A stretch of DNA of 26,695 bases. It comes from JALUZX01 sp964561605. Lineage in GTDB: Bacteria; Planctomycetota; UBA1135; JALUZX01. How positions within the stretch are numbered: the first letter of the stretch is position 1; each line of letters opens with the position of its first letter. Below, piece by piece: positions 7,380 through 15,427 of the stretch. Position numbers and translations under genes: made by a program. Location: contig CAZLQD010000002.1 in the NCBI GenBank assembly GCA_964561605.1, forward strand, positions 1 to 26,695. The letters are read 5' to 3'. A model generated the notes under the pieces. That model saw nothing but the letters and a program-made list of their open reading frames with translations, was not told where the DNA came from and did no database searches.

Positions 7380-9107
7380 ATGTATGCTTTCAGGATGAGC
7401 GTCTCCCGAAAGGTTCCGGCTCGGGCCTTCCGGCTCCTCTGGTGGGCCCCGGCCCTTGTCCTGGCGGGGATCTTCCACTTCTCCGCCCTGGACAGGCTTC
7501 CCCCGGGTGTGTGCTACGACGGGGCCACCCTGGCCTGCTTCGCATCCAACCTGGCCCGGGGAGAGCCTCCCATGGCGGGCCTGGAGGAACTGGAGGGAAT
7601 CGGGACCTACAGGAAGATCTGGTCCCAGGCGGTCCTCCCCGCATCGGCCTTGACGGCCTTGACGGCCGAGCTCGCCGGAATCCCGCCGGAGCGGATGGAG
7701 CGGGCCGAGCTCCTCTTCGAGGCCTCGGCGGGTTTTCTTGCCTGTCTCTTCCTTGGAATCCTGGCCTGGGTCATGACGGGAAGCCCCCTGCTCGGGGCGG
7801 CGGCCTTGGTGGGCCTGGCCTGCACGCCCGGCCACTTCCTCCAAGCCCGGGCGGGTCCCCACCTCTTCGCCCTTCCCCTACCCTTCTGGACAGGAGCGGC
7901 TCTCTTTCTCTGGCTGGGCCGGGAGAAAGGCAAGTGGGCCTGGGGGATCCTGGGTTGGGCCCTGGTCGGCCTTTCCGGGCTGTTCTTCTACGCAAGCCTT
8001 GCGGGTCTTCCCCTCTTCGCCCTGCTCCTCACCTGGTTCGGGGCGGCGGGGGAGCTGGGCCGGCGGGAGAAGTTCCGGAGACTCTTGCTCGGGATCCTGG
8101 CCGCCTTGGGGGCCTACCTGCTCCCGGCCATGGCGGTCGGGGCCGCCTGGGGGCAGGGGCCCTTCTCCGTCCCGGCGGCCACGGTCCGGTTCTACCTGGG
8201 CCAGCGGGGGATGTACGCTCCCCCGGGTGTGCCCTATGTCTTCCTTCCCTTCCGGAGGTTCTACGATCTTCTCTCTCAGGTATACGGGGGCGATCCTCCC
8301 CTCTATCCCTACCAGGCGGAGGTCTACATGTGGATCGTCCCCGGGAGGCTCCTCCTTCCGGTGACCTTGCAGCTCCTCCTGGTCTGGGCGGCCCTGAGGG
8401 GATTCTTCCGCAAGGACGGAAACGGAGCCTTCAAGACCTGGATCCTTCCGGGGATCCTGATCCAGCCCGTGCTGGTGGTCCTTCTCACCTCTGGGGAGAT
8501 CCGCTACGTAGCCCCGTCCTTCGCCTTCGCAGTCCTGGCCGGGGTCCTGGCCTGCAGGCCCCCGGCGGGCCGAGGGGATCCAGGGCCCTTCGGAGGGGTC
8601 TTCCTGGTGCTGGCCGTCCTGCTCGCCGCCGGCGAGGGTGCCGTGACGGGTTTCTCGGCCCATGCGAAGAACCACTGGGGTGTAAAACCCATCTATGTCG
8701 GCCTCGATGCTCCCGTGAAGTCCCTGGAGGAGGTCACGGCCGGAAAGGATCCCGGGACCCTGAGGGTGCTCTGCACCTGGTATCCGGAGATCCGGTATCA
8801 CCTGGCGCTTCTCTCGGACATGAGGCTCTGTCCCTACGTCGGGGACCTGGAAGGCCTGCTCTCGGAAAAGCTGACCAAGGCCATCGAGGAGGGAAAGCTG
8901 GACGGCAAGGCCACCCCGGACATGGTGCTCCAGGGAGCGCGCCTTTTGGGGGCGGCGGGGAAGCGGACCGGGACTCTCTGGATCCTGGGCCTCTCCCGGG
9001 AGGCCAGGATGAAGGCCCTGGGGCGCTGGCTCGGAATCCGTCCCTGGAAGACCTTTCCCCACCCGTACGGCAAGGGCCTCCAGTGGTGGATCTACCGGAT
9101 TCCTTGA
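7380..9107 (+). CDS. Multi-pass membrane protein, GT39/ArnT-like (GT-C fold) putative glycosyltransferase
   Basis: This protein of about 575 residues has roughly ten hydrophobic segments between residues 15 and 420, then a soluble C-terminal part of about 150 residues. The first extracytoplasmic loop follows the pattern of GT-C enzymes such as ArnT/PMT-like proteins: LPPGVCYDGATLACFASN, where the Asp is in the place of the usual catalytic Asp and the DE pair is absent. Transmembrane segments are Leu/Ala/Gly-rich, and a late RYVAPSFAFAVL segment is typical of these proteins. If active, it would transfer a sugar from a lipid carrier to an acceptor outside the membrane; donor and acceptor are unknown. 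The start is uncertain: ATG at 7380 was chosen, with ATG at 7395 as an alternative. The ribosome-binding site is weak. Confidence 0.7.
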   Translation: MYAFRMSVSRKVPARAFRLLWWAPALVLAGIFHFSALDRLPPGVCYDGATLACFASNLARGEPPMAGLEELEGIGTYRKIWSQAVLPASALTALTAELAGIPPERMERAELLFEASAGFLACLFLGILAWVMTGSPLLGAAALVGLACTPGHFLQARAGPHLFALPLPFWTGAALFLWLGREKGKWAWGILGWALVGLSGLFFYASLAGLPLFALLLTWFGAAGELGRREKFRRLLLGILAALGAYLLPAMAVGAAWGQGPFSVPAATVRFYLGQRGMYAPPGVPYVFLPFRRFYDLLSQVYGGDPPLYPYQAEVYMWIVPGRLLLPVTLQLLLVWAALRGFFRKDGNGAFKTWILPGILIQPVLVVLLTSGEIRYVAPSFAFAVLAGVLACRPPAGRGDPGPFGGVFLVLAVLLAAGEGAVTGFSAHAKNHWGVKPIYVGLDAPVKSLEEVTAGKDPGTLRVLCTWYPEIRYHLALLSDMRLCPYVGDLEGLLSEKLTKAIEEGKLDGKATPDMVLQGARLLGAAGKRTGTLWILGLSREARMKALGRWLGIRPWKTFPHPYGKGLQWWIYRIP

Positions 9108-9125
9108 GGGCGGTCGACCCGGGGG

Positions 9126-10112
9126 TCAGCGCTCTTCGGGGTCCAGGACGCGGATCTCCATGGAGGTCCGGCCCTCGGCGCCGGGCTCCAGGAAGAGGGC
9201 GCCGCTCTCCACGCCCCGGGCGGAGAGGTTGAAGGCGTCGGTGAGACAGGTATAGGGCTCCACCGCCAGGGCCCGCCTGTGGGGGGGGATGTAGAGGACA
9301 AGGATGGGAGCCGAGGCGTCCCAGGAGATTCCCAGGGCCTTTTCCTTTCCTTCCAGGCGGCACTCGGCCCGGCCCTCCTGGAAATCCAGGTCACCGTAGA
9401 CCGTGTCGAAGGCCCTGGGACCGATGGTCTCCCCCCGGCGGAAGGGTTCCTCCCAGGGTTCCAGCGGGGCCTTCTCACCGGTGGGGAGGAGATTCTCGAG
9501 GACGTAACGGGAACCGAAAGGCGCGGCCAGGCGCAGGGGATCCACCTTCTCCGTCTCGGGAAGACGGAAGTAACCGTGGGAGCCGAAACCGCAGGGGAGG
9601 ATGTCCTTGCCGGTGTTCCGGAAGATTCCTTCCATGGACAAGGTCTTGTCCCTGAGGGTCCAGGTCACTTCCAGGCGGAAGGGGAAGGGCCAGACCGAGG
9701 CGATCTCCGGCGAGGAGTCCGTGCCGATCCGGCCCGTAACCGAGGCGGCCCCGCCGGTCTCGCTGGAGACGATTTCCCAGGGCTTGTCCAGGACCAGGCC
9801 GTGGATGGCGTTCTTTCCCCCTTCGTTCCTGGGGAGGGTCACCTCCCGGCCCCGGAAGGAGAACTTTCCCCCGGCCACCCGGTTGGGGAAAGGAAAGAGG
9901 ATGGGGATGCCGTTGAGATTGGGGCCTTTCCTGGAGGCGGGGAAGTCCGGTTCGGAGAAGATGTACTCCTCCTCCCGGCCCGGACCCTTCAGCCTGAAAC
10001 AGTTGAAGCCGAAACCTGCGGCGATCTCCGCCCGGAATCCCGAGGCGGCGTCGGCCAATTCCACGACGGGAAGGCCCTTCTCTTCCCGGATGGAGCATGA
10101 GTAGCGATCCAT
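9126..10112 (-). CDS. Aldose 1-epimerase (galactose mutarotase) family protein
   Basis: This 328-residue galactose-mutarotase-like protein is predicted to interconvert alpha and beta anomers of free sugars, or to act on a hexose phosphate as some relatives do. Family motifs are FPFPNR (73-78), IHGLV with His104, GSHGYF with His179 (the catalytic acid His in the place of the usual HPYF) and the catalytic base Glu285 in AVEPYTCLTDAFN. There is no signal peptide, so it is cytoplasmic. I chose ATG 10112, which is preceded by AGGGAGG at good distance, rather than the longer frame from 10154. It lies 58 bp downstream of a small lipoprotein gene on the same strand. It would fit conversion of sugars released by the secreted glycosidases. 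Confidence 0.92.
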   Translation of the reverse strand: MDRYSCSIREEKGLPVVELADAASGFRAEIAAGFGFNCFRLKGPGREEEYIFSEPDFPASRKGPNLNGIPILFPFPNRVAGGKFSFRGREVTLPRNEGGKNAIHGLVLDKPWEIVSSETGGAASVTGRIGTDSSPEIASVWPFPFRLEVTWTLRDKTLSMEGIFRNTGKDILPCGFGSHGYFRLPETEKVDPLRLAAPFGSRYVLENLLPTGEKAPLEPWEEPFRRGETIGPRAFDTVYGDLDFQEGRAECRLEGKEKALGISWDASAPILVLYIPPHRRALAVEPYTCLTDAFNLSARGVESGALFLEPGAEGRTSMEIRVLDPEER

Positions 10113-10170
10113 GGCGCCTCCCTGGTCCGCTCGTGGGCGGGGATGGAACTCCACCCCATCATCCCCCGCT

Positions 10171-10680
10171 TCAGCCGAAGCCGGAACAACTTTCTTCCAA
10201 GGGGTACCAGGAGGTCCACGGCTTGGCCGGGCCCCGCCCCGTTCCGGCCATCCGGACCGTGACTTCCAGGACTTCCTTGCCCTGGGGAGCGAGGAAATCC
10301 TCCTCTTCCTTCACCTTCCCTTCCACCACCAGGACCGCCTCGGGCCTTCCCGGGGGGGGGCCGTCCAGGAGCACTTTCCAGCCCGTGGTCCGGGCCAGGG
10401 AGACGGCGAGGATCCTGGTGCACTCCAGGGCGGTCGTTTCCCCGTCCCTTGGAGTGCAGGTCTCCCAGGAGAGGCGGCGCACCCAAAGGAGGGGGTGGTC
10501 CTGGAAGGTCTCCTCCAGGTCCTTGGCCAGTTCCCGGCCGACCCTGCTGAAGCACCCTTCCAGGTCCGAAAGGGCCGGTTTCCTCCCGGGACCGGCGCAC
10601 CCGCCGGCTGCGAAGACGAGGAGGAGGACGATCCCCGGGCGGAGAGATCGGGCCATGTTCGGGCTGTTCGAATCCTTCAT
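10171..10680 (-). CDS. Small hypothetical lipoprotein
   Basis: This 169-residue protein has an N-terminal hydrophobic segment and a lipobox (VFAAGGC, Cys28), so it is predicted to be lipid-anchored. The mature part has alternating helix and strand character, with a segment resembling the way LpoB/FlgO-like envelope proteins pair a helix with a strand (ALECTRILAVSLARTTGWKVL followed by AVLVVEGKV). That resemblance is weak and I do not assign a function. The ATG at 10680 has GGAAG close upstream; a second in-frame ATG (10656) lacks any ribosome-binding site. It diverges from the large lipoprotein gene at 10799 and probably leads a two-gene unit with the mutarotase. Confidence 0.72.
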   Translation of the reverse strand: MKDSNSPNMARSLRPGIVLLLVFAAGGCAGPGRKPALSDLEGCFSRVGRELAKDLEETFQDHPLLWVRRLSWETCTPRDGETTALECTRILAVSLARTTGWKVLLDGPPPGRPEAVLVVEGKVKEEEDFLAPQGKEVLEVTVRMAGTGRGPAKPWTSWYPLEESCSGFG

Positions 10681-10745
10681 TTCTTCCTTTTTTCGACCCG
10701 GAGGCCGTCAAGCCTGAGAAAGCCGGGTTCCGATAGGGTGGAGGT

Positions 10746-10765
10746 GAGGGGGGGCGGCCCCCCTC
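10746..10765. promoter_or_regulatory. G/C-tract hairpin upstream of the large lipoprotein gene
   Basis: Positions 10746-10753 pair perfectly with 10758-10765 (8 bp, 4-base loop). The hairpin ends 33 bases before the ATG at 10799, within the 118-bp divergent gap, and could lie in the 5' leader. No function is shown. Confidence 0.35.
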
Positions 10766-10798
10766 GGGATCGAAGTCGGTTCAGCAGAGGAGAATATA

Positions 10799-13084
10799 AT
10801 GGCCCACCGTATTTCATCCCGCTCGGTTCGGGCCCGTTCCCTGGTTTCGGCCGCTTCCCTGGCGGCGGCACTCCTCGGGGCGGGGTTCCTCGTTTCCTGC
10901 GACGGTTCGTCGGGCGGTTCTTCCGCAACGGTGGAGGCCCTGACGTTGCCCTCCAGGATCGAGCTGACCAAGGTGGACGACGGGTCCACTGCGGCTTCTT
11001 CACTCACGCCGAATTCCGGGTTCGGTGATCCCGGAACGGACTACACCCAGACCCAGACGAGGACCTACGTGGAGGACGTCACCCAGAGCCTCACGATCAT
11101 CAACCAGATCCTCGGGGCGGTCAAGGAATGCGGATACCAATATTTCGTGAACAAAGGGCCCTACTCGGCCCTGGTGACCCCCGTGGGGGACGACAGCGAG
11201 GCTCCTTCGGGAGGGGCGACGAGCTCCACCACCACGGAGAACCTGGAGGAGATGGTGGTGGACGTCTCCAGGGCCGGGCCAGACGCGCCCATGATCGTAA
11301 AGGTGTGGACAGTCGAGCAGAGGGAAGACGGTACGGGCCAGCTCATCAAGGCCTACTTCGAAGTGACCCGCGGTGTCAGCGACGATTACCCCATGGGAGA
11401 GCTCGAGGCGCACATCAAGGGCCTTCCTTTGGACAGCTCGGGCCACGTGGCTTCCACTACTCCCATGTTCACCAACGCGCTCCGGGTTTCCTCCTCCGGA
11501 GGAAGCGTGACTATCCAGTATATAGATTCCGGATCGGAGGTTCCCTTCGGCGGGACTTTCTCCTGGGAGAGCAAGGTGAACCTCCTTTCCAACTCGGACT
11601 TCACCTCCGGTAAGGGTTACATCTCCTCCGTTCAGTCCGACACCTCGAGCGGATCCACGAGCACCTCGACCCACTACATCGCCTTCAACTCCAGCTATTT
11701 CCGGATGAAGTCGGTCGAATCCTCGGTGGAGAAGGCCTACCGGAAGACCCAGTTCCGCCAGACGGTCCATAGATACAAGCTCTTCTACAAGGAAACAGGG
11801 GAAGAGGTGGACCTCTCCGGCGGATTCCCCATCCAGTTCTCCAACGGAAAGCAGGGCTACATCGGCTACTACGGGCTGTGGGCGCCGTCCGGTGTCACTC
11901 CCACGTCGGGGGACCTGGTGACCCGGGTGGGGACAGGCCAGCAATACAGCCTTTTCGGCGTGCGGGGAAAGCTCACCAAGCACACGAAATCCGTCGTGAC
12001 CCTCGGGGACATCGTCGGGGCCGAAATCTATGTCTGGGACGAGACGGCCAGGCAGGACACCATCGTCACCTGGACCGGCACGGGCTTTGTCAAGCTGGGC
12101 ACCAGGGATTCCAACGGGAACGTCAGCTACCTCTCGACTCCCACGGCCTACGCCTTCGCCAATTCCTGGTCCGGAGGCTGGTGCGAGGCTCTCAAGGCCT
12201 GGTTGCCCCTGGGCGGACTGGTTTCGCCCACCAACGCCACCCAGGTCTCATACCATACGGACCAGACGGTCTTTCCCGGGCAGGCGGGCAACCTGACGCT
12301 CTACTACTTCGGTTTCGCCCTCGACACACCGATCACGCAAAGCGTGATCGACGGCGCCGCAACGGCCAGGAACAACTACTGGTCCAGCGGAATCACGAGG
12401 AAGACCTACTACTTCGATCCGTCGGCGATGGTCCTCCGGGATGGGAGCGCCACGGGCGAGCCGGTGATCCTGGGATCCGGCCTGGACCTGTCGAGCTCTG
12501 AATACGCGAATGGGTATTATATGGATCCCCTCACGGCGGACAGCTCCTTCACGACCTCCAACTGGGAACAGATCTACAACGAGCAGACCTACTACAGTTG
12601 GTGCACGGGCCCCAAGGACTGGAACCAGTTCTGGACCTTGAAGGACTCCACGGGGAACTACGTGACCTTCGATCCCCCAATCAGGTTGACCTACACCCAC
12701 ACGACCGCGAACGACAGGAACGGGGATTCCACCTACGACGGGAAGAAGTTCTCCCTGGATTACGATGGAAGTGAGCTCCACGTGCCTGGGAAGTTCAATC
12801 CCACTTTGAACCGCTGGGTCCCCCTGATCAACCTCAAGGACGGGACGGTCCTCCAGGACTCGTCGGGGACGGAATACGTGGTCAAGGCCGTCGAGGTGAG
12901 TCTGAGCATGGTCCAGGAAACCGATGCTTCCGTCCTCTCCACACTCGATTCGACCCTCCCCTTCGACGAGTCCGTAGGGGCTCCCGGCTTGACCTACTCG
13001 GATGCGAAGAACTCGAACATGGGCGACATGCCCACGGGTACGACCCTCAAGGTGGTGAAGGGAGAGCTCGTGAGCGGCACCTGA
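10799..13084 (+). CDS. Large orphan lipoprotein of unknown function
   Basis: I do not recognise this 761-residue protein. It starts with a signal sequence and a clear lipobox (FLVSC, Cys34) followed by a Ser/Gly-rich linker, so it is predicted to be a surface or periplasmic lipoprotein. The mature part is rich in Ser, Thr, Tyr, Trp and Gly with few charged runs, which suggests an extended beta-rich fold. There are no obvious internal repeats, no catalytic motif and no second membrane segment. Aromatic-rich patches (NSWSGGWCEALKAWLPLGG; TYYSWCTGPKDWNQFW) could be carbohydrate-facing surfaces, but this is a guess. The ATG at 10799 has AGAGGAGA eight or so bases upstream. It is a single-gene unit ending at a strong terminator (13113-13147). 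Its richer Ser/Thr/Tyr use differs from the Ala/Gly/Arg-rich neighbours and is typical of exported proteins. Confidence 0.88.
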   Translation: MAHRISSRSVRARSLVSAASLAAALLGAGFLVSCDGSSGGSSATVEALTLPSRIELTKVDDGSTAASSLTPNSGFGDPGTDYTQTQTRTYVEDVTQSLTIINQILGAVKECGYQYFVNKGPYSALVTPVGDDSEAPSGGATSSTTTENLEEMVVDVSRAGPDAPMIVKVWTVEQREDGTGQLIKAYFEVTRGVSDDYPMGELEAHIKGLPLDSSGHVASTTPMFTNALRVSSSGGSVTIQYIDSGSEVPFGGTFSWESKVNLLSNSDFTSGKGYISSVQSDTSSGSTSTSTHYIAFNSSYFRMKSVESSVEKAYRKTQFRQTVHRYKLFYKETGEEVDLSGGFPIQFSNGKQGYIGYYGLWAPSGVTPTSGDLVTRVGTGQQYSLFGVRGKLTKHTKSVVTLGDIVGAEIYVWDETARQDTIVTWTGTGFVKLGTRDSNGNVSYLSTPTAYAFANSWSGGWCEALKAWLPLGGLVSPTNATQVSYHTDQTVFPGQAGNLTLYYFGFALDTPITQSVIDGAATARNNYWSSGITRKTYYFDPSAMVLRDGSATGEPVILGSGLDLSSSEYANGYYMDPLTADSSFTTSNWEQIYNEQTYYSWCTGPKDWNQFWTLKDSTGNYVTFDPPIRLTYTHTTANDRNGDSTYDGKKFSLDYDGSELHVPGKFNPTLNRWVPLINLKDGTVLQDSSGTEYVVKAVEVSLSMVQETDASVLSTLDSTLPFDESVGAPGLTYSDAKNSNMGDMPTGTTLKVVKGELVSGT

Positions 13085-13112
13085 GGCTTGGGGAGCAAGT
13101 ACGGAACGGGAA

Positions 13113-13147
13113 GGGCCCGGGGCGCCTGCGGCGTCCCGGGCCTTTTT
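13113..13147 (+). terminator. Rho-independent terminator
   Basis: Arms 13114-13126 and 13130-13142 form a 13-bp stem in which the only non-Watson-Crick position is a G-U pair. The loop is 3 bases, followed directly by TTTTT (13143-13147). It lies 28 bases after the stop codon of the large lipoprotein gene and before the convergent gene ending at 13179. Confidence 0.93.
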
Positions 13148-13178
13148 CCAGGCATTTCCGGTCCGGGGAAACGGGCCG

Positions 13179-14276
13179 TCAGAACCTGTAGCGGACCACC
13201 ACCCCCTGGTCGGGGTGTGCCTCACCCGTAGGGGAGACCAGGGCGTCAAGGCCGCCGAGGACTACGTGGCCCGTCCTTGGAAGGGCCGACCTCCAGGAGG
13301 GGACGAAGCAACACTCCAGGAGGTTCGTGGAGCAGGCTTCTCCGGGGAGGGAGCCCAGGACGACGGCCTGGGTGTAGAAGGATAGGCCCAGCATGGGAGG
13401 ATTGGGGGAAGAGGGGATGGGAAAAGAGAACAAGAAACTCCCTAATCCCCGGGGATCCCGGAAGGGTCCCAAGACACCCGCCAGGGCCGCCGGATCCAGG
13501 TGGAAGACGCCTCCCCAGGACCCGAAGGGAATGCCCTTGGGCAGGGTCCGCGTTCCGAAGAAGAGAAAGGCCGTCCCTTTTGGAAGGAAAGCGTCGATGT
13601 AGGCCCAGAGCCAATTCCTTCCCTGGTAGAAGTGTTCATTGAGCTGGAGGGAGACCCGGGCCTTCCACTTGGGGTGGATCGTCCCTTCGAACAGGGTCCG
13701 CCGGAAGAGACCCGTTCCTCGATAGACTCCGTCCAGGTAGATCTCCCCGGCGGTGGGGGAGAGGGTGGAACGGAAGAGCCTGATGTCCCAGCAGACTTCT
13801 TTTCCCTTCCTCAAAAGGAAGCTTTTGCCTCCGTCGAAGGGAAGGTCGAAGAGGAAGGGGGCCGGGAAGCGCTTTACACCATTGAAGGCGGGGAACTTGA
13901 CGGCCTTCCTTGCGATTACGGTGGTTAGGTCCTTGGTCTGGTTCGCATCGAACCAACGGTTCACCATGGAGGATCGCCTCCTGGCGGTGCAGAGGCGGAG
14001 CTCGAGTTCGGCCTGGAAGGAGGCCCAGGGGCGAATCCTGGATCCGTCGGGCCGGAAGGCGATTCCACGAATGCGGACATCATTGGTGGGACGGAGGTCG
14101 TCCACCTGGAGGTAGTGAAGTTGCTTGTACTTGGCGGCCCGGAAACAGACGGGATAGAGAATACTTCCGTTCCCCTCGAGGGTCGCTTGCACACCGGGGT
14201 GGACTTGGTAGGTCTGGGCGCCCAGGAGGGATCCCAGGAAGAGGACCCCCAGGGCGGTCGAGGCTGTGTTCTTCAT
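13179..14276 (-). CDS. Secreted protein of unknown function, third paralogue of a tandem trio
   Basis: This 365-residue protein has a signal peptide (cleavage near LLGAQ, residue 21). I do not recognise a named family, but it is clearly paralogous to the two genes just upstream. Shared landmarks in order are: HYLQVDDL (54-61), a basic stretch then RWFDANQTKDLTTVIA (107-122) and KFPA (127-130), LPFDGGKSF (145-153), VCWDIRLF (161-168), FFGTRTLPKGIPF (239-251), HLDPAAL (259-265), MLGLSFYTQAVVLG (295-308) and a C-terminal VVVRYRF. The pattern suggests beta-sandwich domains and no enzyme active site. The ATG at 14276 has GGAGAG upstream. It lies 19 bp after the previous gene, so it is the last gene of the operon. 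Confidence 0.85.
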   Translation of the reverse strand: MKNTASTALGVLFLGSLLGAQTYQVHPGVQATLEGNGSILYPVCFRAAKYKQLHYLQVDDLRPTNDVRIRGIAFRPDGSRIRPWASFQAELELRLCTARRRSSMVNRWFDANQTKDLTTVIARKAVKFPAFNGVKRFPAPFLFDLPFDGGKSFLLRKGKEVCWDIRLFRSTLSPTAGEIYLDGVYRGTGLFRRTLFEGTIHPKWKARVSLQLNEHFYQGRNWLWAYIDAFLPKGTAFLFFGTRTLPKGIPFGSWGGVFHLDPAALAGVLGPFRDPRGLGSFLFSFPIPSSPNPPMLGLSFYTQAVVLGSLPGEACSTNLLECCFVPSWRSALPRTGHVVLGGLDALVSPTGEAHPDQGVVVRYRF

Positions 14277-14295
14277 GGTCTTGCTCTCCTTCGGT

Positions 14296-15405
14296 TCATA
14301 TGCGGAAACGAACGACCAGGCCGAAGCCGGGCCGTGGAGTGCCTTCCTTCAGAAGGGCGGGATGTTTCGCCGTGGCGATGCAGGTCCCGATCTGGTTCCA
14401 GGGGGCCGTGGCCGGGGGCATGGGGATGTAGACGTAGGCCGCGTTGGTGAGGATCACCTCCCCCCGCCTGGCGGTGCCCAGAAGCCACTGGGTCCGGAAG
14501 GAAACGCCCTGGAGGGCCGGGCTCCGGGGAATGGGGATGTAGAAGAGGCGGTCCGCCAATTGCCCGGCCAAGGTGAGGCTCTTGACGGGAGAGATGGGGA
14601 AGAGCCCGGCCGGGTCGAGGTAGAGCCGGCAGAAGGGGCCGCCCAGGGAGATGGGATCGGGGTTGCCCCGGACCGAGGCCAGGAGGATGCCCCAACCCAT
14701 GATGGGTCCGTCCTGGACCCAGGGGAGGAGATCCCAGGCCGTGTAGTTCTTGGGATCCACCCAAAAACCCATTTGGGCGGGCTCGAGGCGGTTGGGAGCG
14801 TAGCAGCCGTGCCCGAAGGGGATGGCTACCACCCGGTCGACAGGTTTGACTGCGTCGAAGTCGAATTCCTCTTCCCGGGCCTTCCAGAGATCGCTCGAGT
14901 AGACCCGTGCCTCCCAGCACAAAGAAGCTCCCCCTTTGAGGGCGAAGGTCTTTCCCGGGTCGAAGGGGAGGGGACACTCGAAGGGCTTGGGCACGGCCCA
15001 ACTCCCCGGGAGGGCCGGGAAGTGGATCATCCGCCTCGAGATCACCGTAACGGCGTCCTTGCCAAGGTTGGAGGCGAACCGGGCCTGGATTCGAGAAGCA
15101 GAAACACGGGATGTCGAGAGCAGGAGCTCCATCTGCACAGACCAGCCTGCCCGGAAGAGGGTGTTCCGTGCGTCCCGTCTCAGGGTCATCCCCTTGATGA
15201 CCACCGTGTTGGTGGAGAGGGCGTCGTGGATCTGCTGGTAGCGGACCCCGACGACGTGGGTCGACCACTTCAAGGGGGAGCCGAAGGGCCAGTGGGAGGC
15301 GGCGGCTCCCTCGGCGCCGGCGTAGTGGGCGGGGTGGACCAGGGCCTTTTGGGCCGGAAGGGTGGAGGCGAGGAACAGGAAAAACACGACCTTTGCGGGT
15401 TTCAT
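14296..15405 (-). CDS. Secreted protein of unknown function, second paralogue of a tandem trio
   Basis: This 369-residue protein has a signal peptide ending near LPAQ (residue 19). It aligns through its length with its two neighbours: RYQQIHDAL, then RFASNLGKDAVTVIS and HFPA, LPFDPGKTF, LCWEARVY, RLYLDPAGLF, ALQGVSFRTQWLLG and the C-terminal VVRFRI. The segment after LPFDPGKTF (EEEFDFDAVKPVDRVVAIP) is more diverged than in the other two. No catalytic motif is seen. The ATG at 15405 has AGGAGAG eight bases upstream. The gaps are 22 bp to the upstream gene and 19 bp to the downstream gene, consistent with one transcript. A structural, adhesin-like or binding role is possible but unproven. Confidence 0.85.
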   Translation of the reverse strand: MKPAKVVFFLFLASTLPAQKALVHPAHYAGAEGAAASHWPFGSPLKWSTHVVGVRYQQIHDALSTNTVVIKGMTLRRDARNTLFRAGWSVQMELLLSTSRVSASRIQARFASNLGKDAVTVISRRMIHFPALPGSWAVPKPFECPLPFDPGKTFALKGGASLCWEARVYSSDLWKAREEEFDFDAVKPVDRVVAIPFGHGCYAPNRLEPAQMGFWVDPKNYTAWDLLPWVQDGPIMGWGILLASVRGNPDPISLGGPFCRLYLDPAGLFPISPVKSLTLAGQLADRLFYIPIPRSPALQGVSFRTQWLLGTARRGEVILTNAAYVYIPMPPATAPWNQIGTCIATAKHPALLKEGTPRPGFGLVVRFRI

Positions 15406-15427
15406 GGTTTCGTCTCTCCTTTCTTCC

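Noticed and set aside
10795..10800. TATAAT hexamer at the start of the large lipoprotein gene
   Set aside because: It overlaps the ATG at 10799, so transcription from it would begin inside the coding region. It is better explained as chance in the ribosome-binding-site-to-start spacer.
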